A DNA stretch of 64,000 bases from Chryseobacterium sp. MFBS3-17 (lineage in GTDB: Bacteria; Bacteroidota; Bacteroidia; Flavobacteriales; Weeksellaceae). Location: assembly GCF_020687745.1 (NCBI RefSeq), contig NZ_JAJEWK010000002.1, positions 186,001 through 250,000 of the forward strand. The letters are read 5' to 3'. Both the position numbers and the translations under genes were made by a program. Under the pieces are notes generated by a model, which searched no databases, was not told the DNA's origin, and saw nothing but the letters and a program-made list of their open reading frames with translations. Numbering within the stretch: the first letter of the stretch is position 1; each line of letters starts with the position of its first letter. Of the stretch, positions 26,262 through 34,982 are shown in pieces.

Positions 26262-27395
26262 TCAGGCTTTAAAGTGTGTCAGGGTGTCTTTATACATTTC
26301 CTCATAGACCGGCAGTACGTTTTTCAGGTCAAATCTGATGGCCTGCTCTTTTGCATTGCGTTTCATACGTGCAAGCAGATTTTCATCACTCAGGAGTTTA
26401 ATGGTGTAATTGCTCATGGCTTCCACATTGCCGATTTCTGCCAGGTATCCGGTTTCTCCCTGTATATTCACCTCCGGAATCCCGCCTGCATTAGACGAAA
26501 TAACCGGGGTGTGCGCTGCCATAGCTTCCAGTGCGGCGAGACCAAAGCTTTCCTGCTCAGACGGCAGCAGAAATACATCAGACAACTGCAAAATTCGGTA
26601 TAGATCATTCACCTTGCCCAGTAACCGGATTTTAGAAATGAGTTCGGGGTGCTCTTCCAGAAATTCATTGATTTTTTCCATATCGGGACCTTCGCCGATG
26701 ATGATGAGCCTGGATTTTACCTTTGCATGTACGTTTTTAAAGATCTGAAGCACATCTTCCACCCGTTTTACCGGCCGCAGATTGGACACGTGTATCAGGA
26801 TTTTTTCGTCTTCTTCGGCAAACTGATTTCTGTTACATTCTTCGCATTCATCAAATTCTGAATTGTCTATGAAGTTGGTGATGACCTGAATTTCTTTGGT
26901 AATTTTGAAAAATTGCAGCGTGTCTTTTTTTAAACTTTCGGATACAGAAGTAATGGCATCAGATTGGTTAATGGAAAATTCCACGGCATGCTTGTAACTG
27001 GGGTGCTGGCCTACCAGCGTGATGTCTGTGCCGTGCAGGGTGGTCACCAGCGGAACGTCTTTTCCTTCTTCTTTCAGCATTTGTTTGGCGGTGAAGGCTG
27101 CATAAGCGTATGGGATGGCATAGTGGGCGTGCAGCAAATCCAGTTTATACAGATTTACCACGCGGTAAATCATGGAACTTAAAGCAATATCATACGGCTG
27201 ATACTGAAACAGCGGGTAGGTATGCATATTCACTCTGTGGAAAAATATATTCGGATTGGCAATGTCCAGTCTTGCCGGCAATGCAGAACTGATGAAATGT
27301 ACTTCATAACCTTTATGGGCCAGTGACATGCCCAGTTCTGTAGCCACTATTCCGCTTCCGCCATACGTGGGATAACAGAGTATTCCTATTTTCAT
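26262..27395 (-). CDS. bshA: N-acetyl-alpha-D-glucosaminyl L-malate synthase (bacillithiol synthesis)
   Basis: A GT4 glycosyltransferase that joins GlcNAc from UDP-GlcNAc to L-malate, the first step of bacillithiol synthesis. It is 377 aa. The start MKIGILCYPTYGGSGIVATELG has the family's glycine-rich loop. LLHAHYAIPYAYAAFTAKQ, VTTLHGTDITLVGQHPSY and the C-terminal EQESFGLAALEAMA (E-x7-E donor-site motif) are BshA hallmarks. The other bacillithiol genes (bshB, bshC) are not here. The GH3 gene lies 11 bases upstream, so the two are likely one transcript. Confidence 0.93.
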   Translation of the reverse strand: MKIGILCYPTYGGSGIVATELGMSLAHKGYEVHFISSALPARLDIANPNIFFHRVNMHTYPLFQYQPYDIALSSMIYRVVNLYKLDLLHAHYAIPYAYAAFTAKQMLKEEGKDVPLVTTLHGTDITLVGQHPSYKHAVEFSINQSDAITSVSESLKKDTLQFFKITKEIQVITNFIDNSEFDECEECNRNQFAEEDEKILIHVSNLRPVKRVEDVLQIFKNVHAKVKSRLIIIGEGPDMEKINEFLEEHPELISKIRLLGKVNDLYRILQLSDVFLLPSEQESFGLAALEAMAAHTPVISSNAGGIPEVNIQGETGYLAEIGNVEAMSNYTIKLLSDENLLARMKRNAKEQAIRFDLKNVLPVYEEMYKDTLTHFKA

Positions 27396-27406
27396 AATGA
27401 TAATGC

Positions 27407-29113
27407 TTAATTATTGTTAGGGAGTTTTTTTAGTTCCAGTCCCATGCCGGGTTTTAGTTGTTCATTAACCAGGACCGGGAGCTTTCCGTGTATGGTCGTT
27501 TTTCCGGCCAGGGCGTCGGCGGTAGCTTTCATGGAATCGTCATTGTTTTCATAAGCCACCAGCACCGTAGAGATTTTAGACAGGTTAATATCTCTTAACG
27601 CATATGCCGACCCAAACACATTGAGAATGACCTGATGGTTTCCGGAGAGTTCAGACAGTATTTTTTTGCTTTGTGATGAAATTTTGTAAGGTTTGTATGC
27701 CGTGGAATTGTCTTTGTGAAGCCCCACAATAACGACCGATTTTGGCGGAATGGTGCTGATTTCCGAAGGCTTTTTTACAATAATTTTTGAATGTGAATTC
27801 AGCCGGTGGGCGAAGGTTTGATGCGGCGCTTCTTCCAAAGGGACATAATAAATGGTTTCTCCGTTTTTCAATGGCAGTAGATTTTGGTCATTTTTGAGAA
27901 GGGTCAGGGCATTGCTGTAAAGTTTCTGCACCAGTTGCTGATGCGATGTTGTATGCAGATCAGTATTGATGTTTTTCGGATCCCGTGGTGTATACTGATG
28001 AAGCCCCAGGTAATATTTGGTGAGCAGAATTTTCTTCACACTTTCTTCTACCCGGCTCTGTGGGATTTCTTTGCGGTCTATTGCCTGCTGAATTAGTCTT
28101 TTACCTTCTTTTACTCCCTCAGAAAAGAGCATGATGTCATTTCCGGCACTGAAAGCCAGTGCATCCAGTTCTCCCGGTTTGTAGCGTTTGGCCACGGCGC
28201 CCATATTCAGCGCATCGGTAATAATCAGTCCTTTGTATCCGTATTTTTCCTTCAGAATACCAGTAATGATATTTTTAGAAATAGAGGCAGGCACTCCTTT
28301 TTTGCTTTCCAGTGCAGGAACATACAGGTGTGCCACCATCACCCCGCCAATGCCTTTGTCCATGAGCGCTTTAAAGGGAGCCAGTTCCGTGCTGTTCAGT
28401 CGGTTCAGGTCATGTGAAACCACCGGAAGATCCAGATGCGAATCTACATCGGTATCACCATGCCCCGGAAAATGTTTGATGGCTGCCAGGATGTCTTGAT
28501 TCTGAAGTCCGTTGGCATAGGCTCTTGCAGATTCCACTACATTCTTGACTTCGGAGCCGAAACTCCGGTTTCCGATGATGGGATTGGCCGGGTTGGTATT
28601 GACATCCACTACCGGGGCAAAATCCCAATTTACTCCCATTCTTCGGGCATCTTCGGCAATTTTTGCAGCCATCTGCGTAATGAGGTTTTTATCCTGAATG
28701 GCGCCCAGAGTCATGGCCCACGGGAATTTATAGGCGGTATTGATTCGCTGATAAAGTCCCCATTCTGCGTCCATACCAATCATCAGTGGTATACGCGAGG
28801 TTTTCTGAAATTCATTGACCAGATTGATGTGGCGCACGGCATCATCCTGCATCAGAATCAGCCCGCCAATTTTCTCTTGATTTACAATTTCACGCACTGC
28901 TTGTATATGTGGTTCACCTTTATTGGTATAGAGTGCTACGATAAAGAGCTGTCCCAGTTTTTCGTCCTGAGAAAGGGACCGGTAGGTTTTTTGAACCCAA
29001 TCGTCCGCTTGTTTCTTTTCAGAGGCTGAGAGATTTTTCGGAACGTACTGCGCCGGAAGGGCAGAGGTCAGCATACTGAAGATGGTGAGCAGCGTAAAGA
29101 ATAATTTTTTCAT
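27407..29113 (-). CDS. Glycoside hydrolase family 3, beta-N-acetylglucosaminidase-like
   Basis: An exported GH3 enzyme of 568 aa from the ATG at 29113 (signal peptide MKKLFFTLLTIFSMLTSALPAQ). It has the NagZ-type signature KHFPGHGDTDVDSH at 213-226, where H226 is the expected general acid/base, and the nucleophile D300 in LIITDALNMGA. A C-terminal beta domain (about 390-568) is present, as in Bacillus NagZ and unlike the short E. coli cytoplasmic form. It probably removes GlcNAc from muropeptides or chitin fragments in the periplasm. A bshA/GH3 pairing recurs in Flavobacteriia as far as I recall; any link to bacillithiol is not evident. Confidence 0.87.
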   Translation of the reverse strand: MKKLFFTLLTIFSMLTSALPAQYVPKNLSASEKKQADDWVQKTYRSLSQDEKLGQLFIVALYTNKGEPHIQAVREIVNQEKIGGLILMQDDAVRHINLVNEFQKTSRIPLMIGMDAEWGLYQRINTAYKFPWAMTLGAIQDKNLITQMAAKIAEDARRMGVNWDFAPVVDVNTNPANPIIGNRSFGSEVKNVVESARAYANGLQNQDILAAIKHFPGHGDTDVDSHLDLPVVSHDLNRLNSTELAPFKALMDKGIGGVMVAHLYVPALESKKGVPASISKNIITGILKEKYGYKGLIITDALNMGAVAKRYKPGELDALAFSAGNDIMLFSEGVKEGKRLIQQAIDRKEIPQSRVEESVKKILLTKYYLGLHQYTPRDPKNINTDLHTTSHQQLVQKLYSNALTLLKNDQNLLPLKNGETIYYVPLEEAPHQTFAHRLNSHSKIIVKKPSEISTIPPKSVVIVGLHKDNSTAYKPYKISSQSKKILSELSGNHQVILNVFGSAYALRDINLSKISTVLVAYENNDDSMKATADALAGKTTIHGKLPVLVNEQLKPGMGLELKKLPNNN

Positions 29114-29132
29114 TGGTAAGGATCTCTGTTCA

Positions 29133-29140
29133 CAAAAATA
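29133..29140 (-). promoter_or_regulatory. -7 promoter box (TATTTTTG on the minus strand) for the GH3-bshA unit
   Basis: CAAAAATA on the plus strand reads TATTTTTG on the minus strand, an exact TAnnTTTG 19 bases upstream of the GH3 ATG. No -33 element is at the standard spacing. Confidence 0.4.
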
Positions 29141-29226
29141 CAATATTTATGCAATTATTGACGGTTTTGCAAAATTGGTATGTGATTTGAATGAATGAAA
29201 ACAACGAACTGAAAAAATTTAATACA

Positions 29227-29730
29227 ATGAAAAAATATCTTTCCTTCTTGCTTATTGCTGTACTGGGCTTTATTACCCTAAGTTGTGTGGAGCGCATTGA
29301 TAATGATCAGGATAATGATACCTATGCAGTAACCTACGATTTGAAAAATCTTAATTTCACCTATAATGCCGCAAACGGGTACCATATTTCCCGTACCTTC
29401 AATAATCCGTTATTCGGTACAGATGTGGTGCTGATTTACAGACAGAATGGCACAACCAATAATGGCGGGCCTGTATGGCAGCTGATTCCCCGAACCCTTT
29501 ATTTGCCACAAGGTGAACTGGATTATGATTTTGACTTTACGGTGAATGACATCATGATTTATGCCGGCGGTGATTATGACATCTCTACTACGCCTGAGTA
29601 TCTGAACAATCAGACGTTCCGTGTGGTCATCATTCCGGCAAGCGGTAAAAATGCCAATGTAGATTTTGAGGACTATGATTCCGTCATCAAATTCTATAAT
29701 ATTGATGACAGCAAAGTCATTAATCTCTAA
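29227..29730 (+). CDS. Lipoprotein of unknown function
   Basis: A 167-residue protein from the ATG at 29227 (MKKYLSFLLIAVLGFITLSC); an in-frame ATG 36 bases upstream would put residues before the signal and is rejected. The lipobox ITLSC places the lipidated Cys at residue 20. The mature part is beta-rich and acidic (DNDQDNDTYAVTYDL, then FRVVIIPASGKN). It resembles small Bacteroidota outer-membrane lipoproteins with no named domain. A terminator follows at 29755. The promoter region is shared with the divergent GH3 gene. Confidence 0.75.
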   Translation: MKKYLSFLLIAVLGFITLSCVERIDNDQDNDTYAVTYDLKNLNFTYNAANGYHISRTFNNPLFGTDVVLIYRQNGTTNNGGPVWQLIPRTLYLPQGELDYDFDFTVNDIMIYAGGDYDISTTPEYLNNQTFRVVIIPASGKNANVDFEDYDSVIKFYNIDDSKVINL

Positions 29731-29754
29731 CAGAACAACATTCATATTAATTTT

Positions 29755-29788
29755 AGCGGCCTTCAGATTTATCCGGAGGCCGCTTTTG
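29755..29788 (+). terminator. Rho-independent terminator
   Basis: AGCGGCCT (29755-29762) pairs perfectly with AGGCCGCT (29777-29784), followed by TTTTG. Confidence 0.8.
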
Positions 29789-29834
29789 TATGGTTTTTTC
29801 AGATGGTCGTGAAAATAATCTGTGCAAAATCCCG

Positions 29835-29842
29835 TATATTTG
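29835..29842 (+). promoter_or_regulatory. -7 promoter box (TATATTTG) for deoD
   Basis: An exact TAnnTTTG 21 bases upstream of the deoD ATG. No -33 element is at the usual spacing. Confidence 0.4.
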
Positions 29843-29863
29843 TATTTATTAACTTAGAAAATT

Positions 29864-30571
29864 ATGAGTGTTCATATCAGTGCTAAAAAAGGTGAAATTG
29901 CAGATGTAGTGCTGCAACCCGGCGATCCGCTTCGTGCAAAATTTATGGCAGACAATTACTTGTCTGATGTCAAAATGGTGAGTCAGACCCGCAATGTATT
30001 CTACTATACGGGATTGTACAAAGGGAGAGAAATTACGGTGGGAGCCAGCGGCATGGGGGCTCCGAGTATCGGGATTTACTCTTACGAACTATTTACAGAA
30101 TATGATGTAGAGACTATAGTCCGGATCGGAACCTGTGGCGCGTATTCCACAGAATCAAAATTGTTTGATCTGATTAATGTAGAGCATGCAGCCAGTGAAT
30201 CTACCTATGCCAAATATGCATGGGGGATGGAGGAGGAACTGCTTTCACATGAAGGAAATATTTATAATCTGATCAATGAAACTGCTGCAGAAACGGGAAG
30301 AGCAATTAAGGCAGGAAATATTCATACCAGTGATGTGTTTTACAGAAAGACTCCCGGTACTCCGGCCATTGCCGAGAAATACAACTGTCTGGCAGTAGAA
30401 ATGGAGGCTTTTGCGTTGTTTGCCAATGCCAAGTATCTGGGCAAAAATGCAGCCACTTTGCTCACCGTTTCAGATATTATTCCTACGCGCGAGGAAATCT
30501 CTGCGGATCAGCGGGAAAAAATGTTGCGGGATATGATAGAATTAGCGCTTGAAGCGGTAATTAAACTATAA
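29864..30571 (+). CDS. deoD: Purine-nucleoside phosphorylase, DeoD type
   Basis: This enzyme phosphorolyses purine (deoxy)nucleosides to the free base and (deoxy)ribose 1-phosphate. It is 235 aa. Family motifs include DVVLQPGDPLRAKFMA (phosphate site), GASGMGAPSIGIYSYEL, IVRIGTCGA and the nucleoside-binding CLAVEMEAFALF, then TVSDIIPTREE with the catalytic Asp. Length is normal for the hexameric low-molecular-mass class. It ends five bases from the convergent ribA stop, so no terminator separates the two. Confidence 0.96.
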   Translation: MSVHISAKKGEIADVVLQPGDPLRAKFMADNYLSDVKMVSQTRNVFYYTGLYKGREITVGASGMGAPSIGIYSYELFTEYDVETIVRIGTCGAYSTESKLFDLINVEHAASESTYAKYAWGMEEELLSHEGNIYNLINETAAETGRAIKAGNIHTSDVFYRKTPGTPAIAEKYNCLAVEMEAFALFANAKYLGKNAATLLTVSDIIPTREEISADQREKMLRDMIELALEAVIKL

Positions 30572-30576
30572 AACGA

Positions 30577-31164
30577 TTACTCATCCAGCCAGTGCCCGAA
30601 GTAATCTCTCTTGGTGCGCAGGTACGATTTACTGGATTCCGTTGCAGCAATCTGCAGCGGAATTCTTTTATGAAGAATAATGTCGCTGTTCTCCACAAAA
30701 CGGATTTTATCCGGATTATTAGTGAGCAGGTTCACCGCAGTAACCCTGAGTTGTTTCAGAATGTCAATAGCTACATTGAAATCTCGGTCATCTGCAGGTA
30801 AGCCCAAATGGAGATTGGCCTGAACGGTGTCCATGCCTTTTTCCTGAAGTTTGTATGCTCTGAGTTTATTGATAATGCCAATATTGCGGCCTTCCTGACG
30901 CAGATATATGATGATTCCGCCGTGCTCGTGTATATAGTTCATGGCCGCATCCAGTTGTTGTCCACATTCACATTTACGGGAATGAAATACTTCACCGGTG
31001 ATACATTCCGAGTGAAATCTTACGTTAACAGGAAGGGAAAAATCAGTATTTTCTGCTATGATGGCCATATGAGGCATCCAGTCATTTTCGTTTTCCGAGA
31101 AAGCAAGCATTCTGTAGTTCCCGAAGTCAGTGGGAACATTGGCTTCTGCTTGGATTTTTAACAT
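30577..31164 (-). CDS. ribA: GTP cyclohydrolase II
   Basis: The first enzyme of riboflavin synthesis, converting GTP to 2,5-diamino-6-ribosylamino-pyrimidinone 5'-phosphate. It is 195 aa from the ATG at 31164; an upstream in-frame start inside the preceding gene is rejected. The zinc site is HSECITGEVFHSRKCECGQQ (three Cys). The GTP-binding YLRQEGRNIGIINKLRAYKLQ is clear, as is the C-terminal LLTNNPDKI. The RibB (DHBP synthase) domain often fused in other bacteria is absent. It is the last gene of a nine-gene minus-strand run. Confidence 0.95.
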   Translation of the reverse strand: MLKIQAEANVPTDFGNYRMLAFSENENDWMPHMAIIAENTDFSLPVNVRFHSECITGEVFHSRKCECGQQLDAAMNYIHEHGGIIIYLRQEGRNIGIINKLRAYKLQEKGMDTVQANLHLGLPADDRDFNVAIDILKQLRVTAVNLLTNNPDKIRFVENSDIILHKRIPLQIAATESSKSYLRTKRDYFGHWLDE

Positions 31165-31189
31165 GTTTGTTGGTGATTGTTTTTTTGAC

Positions 31190-31636
31190 TTACGGCTCAA
31201 AAGCTGCAGCTTCCAGTGCCGCAATATTGGTTTTCATGCGTACAAGGTACCGGTTTACGATGGCATCTTCATCAGTATTGAGGAATTTGCGAAGTTTCTG
31301 AATTTTCCGGTTGCTTTTTTCAATTTGTCTGATGGTTTTGTTTTTCTCCTCGGTATCCATTCGCTCGTAAGCGTACAGATAATTGGTGAGACTTTGCTTC
31401 ATCAGAATCACTTCATTATTGACCGCCTCATTCCTCAATCTGGGGAAAGTGGCAATAATATTGGTGATTTCGGACGCATAGGTGTTTTTACTTATTGCTG
31501 TACCCAGTCTTGTATCCATGTCCGATCCTTTGCCTGTTGCTGAAAGCGCACCAATAGGTGATGTGCCCACATTTTCTGCGACACATGAGGTAACTATGGT
31601 AAGTGTAAGGATGGAAAAGAATAAAGGTGTTTTCAT
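31190..31636 (-). CDS. Small helical lipoprotein of unknown function
   Basis: A 148-residue protein with signal MKTPLFFSILTLTIVTSC, the lipobox ending at Cys18. The mature protein is mostly helical and charged, with a coiled-coil-like stretch (ERMDTEEKNKTIRQIEKSNRKIQKLRKFL) in the second half. No named family is recognised. Its start overlaps the end of the DUF4254 gene by four bases (ATGA type), implying translational coupling. It may work with DUF4254 or the cell-envelope genes upstream. Confidence 0.65.
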   Translation of the reverse strand: MKTPLFFSILTLTIVTSCVAENVGTSPIGALSATGKGSDMDTRLGTAISKNTYASEITNIIATFPRLRNEAVNNEVILMKQSLTNYLYAYERMDTEEKNKTIRQIEKSNRKIQKLRKFLNTDEDAIVNRYLVRMKTNIAALEAAAFEP

Positions 31637-32244
31637 TTTTTTGCCTTTGCATAAAGGACGGGATTCAGTGAATCATCATTGTACATTTTCATTTGTTTGT
31701 ACACTTTCATTTTCACATTTCCGCTCTCAATATCAGACAATAACTGATTGATAGAGGTCATTAAGTCAACTTTCTGCTCCTCCAGAACATTCAGTTTTTG
31801 TTTACATGTGATACGATGGTCTTCTGTAGCCGAAATTCTGTTCGCCTCCAGAGCCATATGATATATTTTCAGTGCCAGAATAGACAACCGGTCTATGGCC
31901 CAGGCCACGGTTTCGGTGTTTATTTTTGCATCTGTTTTCGGAACAATCTCTTTGTATTTGTTCAGAAACCAACTGTCTATGAATTCTACCAAATCTGTCC
32001 GTTGCTGGTTAGATTTGTCAATCCTTCTTTTGATTGCCAACGCATCTGCAGGCTCAATATTTTCATCACGAATAATATCTTCTAAATGCCATTGAACAGT
32101 GTCAATCCAGTTTTTAGAATACAAAAGGTGTTCCAAACTATCATTTTCAAAATGATTTTCCGGAACTGTATCTACATGATCTGTAATATGATAGTCTTCA
32201 ACCGACTTGTTGAAGATGGTCCACGCCTGTGTTGCAAAATCCAT
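31633..32244 (-). CDS. DUF4254 domain protein
   Basis: A 203-residue cytoplasmic all-helical protein matching DUF4254: near the N-terminus AWTIFNKSVEDYHITDHVD, then LLYSKNWIDTVQWHLEDIIRD, and later TETVAWAIDRLSILALKIYHM. The domain is common in Bacteroidota. Its function is unknown. The gene lies 12 bases downstream of tatA and overlaps the lipoprotein gene, so it is part of the same operon. Confidence 0.8.
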   Translation of the reverse strand: MDFATQAWTIFNKSVEDYHITDHVDTVPENHFENDSLEHLLYSKNWIDTVQWHLEDIIRDENIEPADALAIKRRIDKSNQQRTDLVEFIDSWFLNKYKEIVPKTDAKINTETVAWAIDRLSILALKIYHMALEANRISATEDHRITCKQKLNVLEEQKVDLMTSINQLLSDIESGNVKMKVYKQMKMYNDDSLNPVLYAKAKK

Positions 32245-32256
32245 ATTGAAGGTTTT

Positions 32257-32442
32257 TTATTCGCTGCGGTCGCTTTCATTTTTCTTTTGTTCAGACGGAT
32301 TTTTATCCTCGTCCTTCACCGCATCTTTGAATTCCTTGATTCCGGAACCTACACCCCGCATCAGTTCCGGTATTTTTTTGGCACCGAATAAAATGATGAT
32401 GATGATTGCTAAAATCAGAATTTCTCTGAACCCTATTCCCAT
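32257..32442 (-). CDS. tatA: Sec-independent protein translocase component TatA/E
   Basis: A 61-residue twin-arginine translocase subunit. It has one N-terminal membrane helix (REILILAIIIIILFG) followed by the FGAKKIPELMRGVGSGIKEF amphipathic helix, which carries the conserved FG and PEL elements. A charged tail (EDKNPSEQKKNESDRSE) ends it. It forms the protein-conducting element with TatC, which is not in this window. It lies between the EnvC-like gene and DUF4254. Confidence 0.92.
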   Translation of the reverse strand: MGIGFREILILAIIIIILFGAKKIPELMRGVGSGIKEFKDAVKDEDKNPSEQKKNESDRSE

Positions 32443-32470
32443 GATATTTAATTATAAATGTTAATCTATT

Positions 32471-34054
32471 TTATTTGACCCAGCCCAGCGGATCTACCGG
32501 TGTGGTCCCGTTCCAGATTTGAAAATCCAGTGTATAGGAGCCGTCAAAATCTTCTCCAATTGTTCCGATATTAGTTCCGGCCGAAATCTGCTGGTTTTGT
32601 GAAACAGCCACAGAGCTGAGATTGGAATAGATGGAGAAATAATTTCCATGTTTCACAATCACGGTTCTGGTTCCGTCTCCCGCGGCCATTACCTTGGATA
32701 CCACTCCGGGGTAAATGGCTTTGGCCGTACTTCCTTTGGCTACGGCAATTTTAATTCCGTTATTTTCCTCTACGATATTTTTAAACACCGGGTGCTGCTG
32801 TCTCCCGAACCGGTGTGTAATGGTGCCATATGCAGGCATGGACATTCTGCCTCGGTTTTCTGCGAAACTTCCTGAAGCACTGGTAGAAACCCCATAATTA
32901 GTCATCGCTTTCGATTCTGCGGCTTTTTTGGCGTCTTCATTCTTTTTGGCAAGTGCCGCTTCTGCGGCTTTGGCGTCCGCAGCTTTATCGGCTGCAGCTT
33001 TTGCAGCGGCAGCGGCTTTGGCTGCATCATTGGCTGCGGCTATTCTGCGGGCTTCTGCCTTTTCTGCCTCGGCAGCCTTGTTGGCATCTTCCCGTTTTTT
33101 GGCATCTGCGGCTGCGGCAATCCGGGCTTTATCTGCCTCTTCAGCGGCTTTTTTGTCTGCAATTTCTTTCAGCCTTCTGGCCTCGTCATCTGCTTTCTTT
33201 TTTTCTAAAGCCAAAGCTTCCAGTTTAGCCTTATTCTCTGCCTCAATTTTTGCTTTTTCTTTCTCGGCAGCTATTTTGGCCAGGCGGATTTTCTCGGCTT
33301 CTGCTTTCTTTTCTGCTTCTTCCTTCGCTTTAGCAATCTTGATTTCTTCGGCAATAATCGCACGGATCTGCCCTTCCAGATTCTTGCTCTGGGTTTGTTT
33401 TTGCTTCAGTTCTGCAGTAAGGTTGGACTCATTTTTTTTGAATTCCTGAACCAGTTTTTCTTTTTGCTGTTTCTCTGCAGAAATCGTGGTAATTTCTTTT
33501 TGCTGGTTAGAAAGCAAAATGTTCTTTTGTTCTACGGATTTTTCCCGCTCCGCAATCGATCTCTTCAGTACATCTGCAGCGGTAGCAATTTTCTGCGATT
33601 GTTTTTCCTGATAATCAGAATAGAAACGCAGGTATTGCACCCTTCTGATGGCTTCTCCCACGTTTTTGGAAGAAAGGATGAAGGTCACTTTGTTTTTAAG
33701 GTCACGGTTTTTGTAGGCATTCACCAGAACCTTTGCATAATTCTGTCTGAGTACTGCCAGTTCACGGTTCTGACGGTTAATTTCCAACTGGCGCAGATAG
33801 ATATCGTCTTCTATAAAACGCTTTTCCTTTTGGGTATTTTGATAAACCTTTTCTCTGAGTTGTATTTTTTTATTCACACCTTCCAGATACGCCAGTGATA
33901 ATTTGGACTCGCTTCTGGTTTTGGCCAATTGTGAATTGATATCGGCAATTTGTTTCTTGAGCGCTTCGTTCTGCTTCTGAAGCTGCTCCTTTTTCTGACC
34001 GAATGAAATGCCGAAGATGAGTACTGCGACGATTAAAAAAATATTTTTATTCAT
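32471..34054 (-). CDS. EnvC-like murein hydrolase activator with degenerate M23 domain
   Basis: A 527-residue exported protein (signal MNKNIFLIVAVLIFGISFGQ). Residues 20-230 are coiled coil, as in EnvC. About 230-395 is a repetitive Ala/Lys/Glu/Asp-rich helix. The C-terminal 120 residues are LytM/M23-like. The zinc ligands are gone: NNGIKI stands in place of H-x-G-x-D, YSNL in place of Y-x-H-L, and LDFQI in place of L-H-F-E. It therefore probably activates an amidase rather than cutting peptidoglycan. Its start overlaps the DUF4292 stop by one base. It would act in cell separation. Confidence 0.85.
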   Translation of the reverse strand: MNKNIFLIVAVLIFGISFGQKKEQLQKQNEALKKQIADINSQLAKTRSESKLSLAYLEGVNKKIQLREKVYQNTQKEKRFIEDDIYLRQLEINRQNRELAVLRQNYAKVLVNAYKNRDLKNKVTFILSSKNVGEAIRRVQYLRFYSDYQEKQSQKIATAADVLKRSIAEREKSVEQKNILLSNQQKEITTISAEKQQKEKLVQEFKKNESNLTAELKQKQTQSKNLEGQIRAIIAEEIKIAKAKEEAEKKAEAEKIRLAKIAAEKEKAKIEAENKAKLEALALEKKKADDEARRLKEIADKKAAEEADKARIAAAADAKKREDANKAAEAEKAEARRIAAANDAAKAAAAAKAAADKAADAKAAEAALAKKNEDAKKAAESKAMTNYGVSTSASGSFAENRGRMSMPAYGTITHRFGRQQHPVFKNIVEENNGIKIAVAKGSTAKAIYPGVVSKVMAAGDGTRTVIVKHGNYFSIYSNLSSVAVSQNQQISAGTNIGTIGEDFDGSYTLDFQIWNGTTPVDPLGWVK

Positions 34055-34881
34055 TAGATCTCTATTTTCTTATAGTTTCCGGGTACCGAAAACGGGGTTT
34101 GCATTTTAGAATCGTCAAATTTCGTGTTTTCAAGCAATATCTGACTGGATTTCGCCCCTTTTATAATTAATTTAACATTTTTTGGCAATCGGTAATTGCG
34201 GAATTCTTCCCAATCGTTATAAATAACCTGCAATTCGTCTCCGGAATCCACATCGGTAAGGTGCACACTGTTCAAATCAAAATTGGACGCATAGCGGATT
34301 TCAACCTGATATTCACGCACTTCACCTTCCTCAGTTTCTACAGACTGATTCACCGTGGAAGCCATCGTGTATCCCTTTGAATTTTTGGTGAGCATGAACT
34401 CTCTGCTGTTGATTTTGACAAAGGTTCGGCCGATTAACAGCCGCTGTAAAGTATGGTAATTCAGAAAATTCGTGTTCAGCAGATTGTTCAGATATTCAAA
34501 ATCTGAATCAATATAGGTCTTGTCATTCCGGTTATAGGCTTTCACGCCATCCGGTGTCGCAATTCCCCGGGCTACATTAATGAAAAAAGCACTCAGGTTC
34601 ATCCAGACCTTTTCATTATTCTGGATATAAATGGTAGCATCCAGCGTGGGCAGGTAAGTGGTGGCAGATTCCATACTGATTTTGCTGCTGATTTTCAACT
34701 GGTCAAACTCCGGGTTCTGAAGCACATGCTGATAAAACGTGAGATCTGCCGGGACGCGTTTGCTCATATCTCGGGGATTCTCCTCTGTGGTTGCCGCCTC
34801 ATTGCCGCCATCAACTGTTTTCCTGGCTTTGCAGGAGTACAGCAACAAAGCGGTCAGCATTAATATGATCAGTTTTTTCAT
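34054..34881 (-). CDS. DUF4292 lipoprotein
   Basis: A 275-residue lipoprotein: signal MKKLIILMLTALLLYSC with lipobox LYSC at residue 17. The mature part matches DUF4292 of Bacteroidota, a beta-rich LolA/LolB-like fold, with KISSKISME and LDATIYIQNNEKVWMNLSAFF followed by RGIATPDGVKAYNR. The resemblance to lipid carriers suggests a role in outer-membrane lipoprotein handling; that is inference. Coupling to the EnvC-like gene (one-base overlap) indicates a shared envelope role. Confidence 0.82.
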   Translation of the reverse strand: MKKLIILMLTALLLYSCKARKTVDGGNEAATTEENPRDMSKRVPADLTFYQHVLQNPEFDQLKISSKISMESATTYLPTLDATIYIQNNEKVWMNLSAFFINVARGIATPDGVKAYNRNDKTYIDSDFEYLNNLLNTNFLNYHTLQRLLIGRTFVKINSREFMLTKNSKGYTMASTVNQSVETEEGEVREYQVEIRYASNFDLNSVHLTDVDSGDELQVIYNDWEEFRNYRLPKNVKLIIKGAKSSQILLENTKFDDSKMQTPFSVPGNYKKIEI

Positions 34882-34934
34882 CTGGGTAAAATTAGCTAAA
34901 TTTTATCATGAAAGTTTGCAATATTAACGCCAAA

Positions 34935-34956
34935 CCACACAAAAGATTTTGTGTGG
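34935..34956 (-). terminator. Inverted repeat, possible terminator or attenuator
   Basis: CCACACAAAA (34935-34944) and TTTTGTGTGG (34947-34956) are perfect complements with a two-base gap, between the nucleotidyltransferase and DUF4292 genes. On the minus strand only TTTGG follows, so termination would be weak. Confidence 0.4.
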
Positions 34957-34982
34957 TCTGAGTACTGCGTTGTAAAGGTGTT

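Noticed and set aside
30577-30601. Terminator between deoD and ribA
   Set aside because: Only five bases separate the convergent stops, and no stem-loop with a T-run was found around them.
32900-33350. Repetitive GC(T/A/C)-rich DNA that might be a tandem or CRISPR-like repeat
   Set aside because: The periodicity is codon-level and irregular, encoding a low-complexity helix. There are no constant repeats with unique spacers.
32928-33449. Long alanine-rich open frame on the plus strand opposite the EnvC-like gene
   Set aside because: It is the mirror of the Ala/Lys/Glu-rich coiled-coil codons on the minus strand, where a signal peptide and a recognisable C-terminal domain show the real gene.
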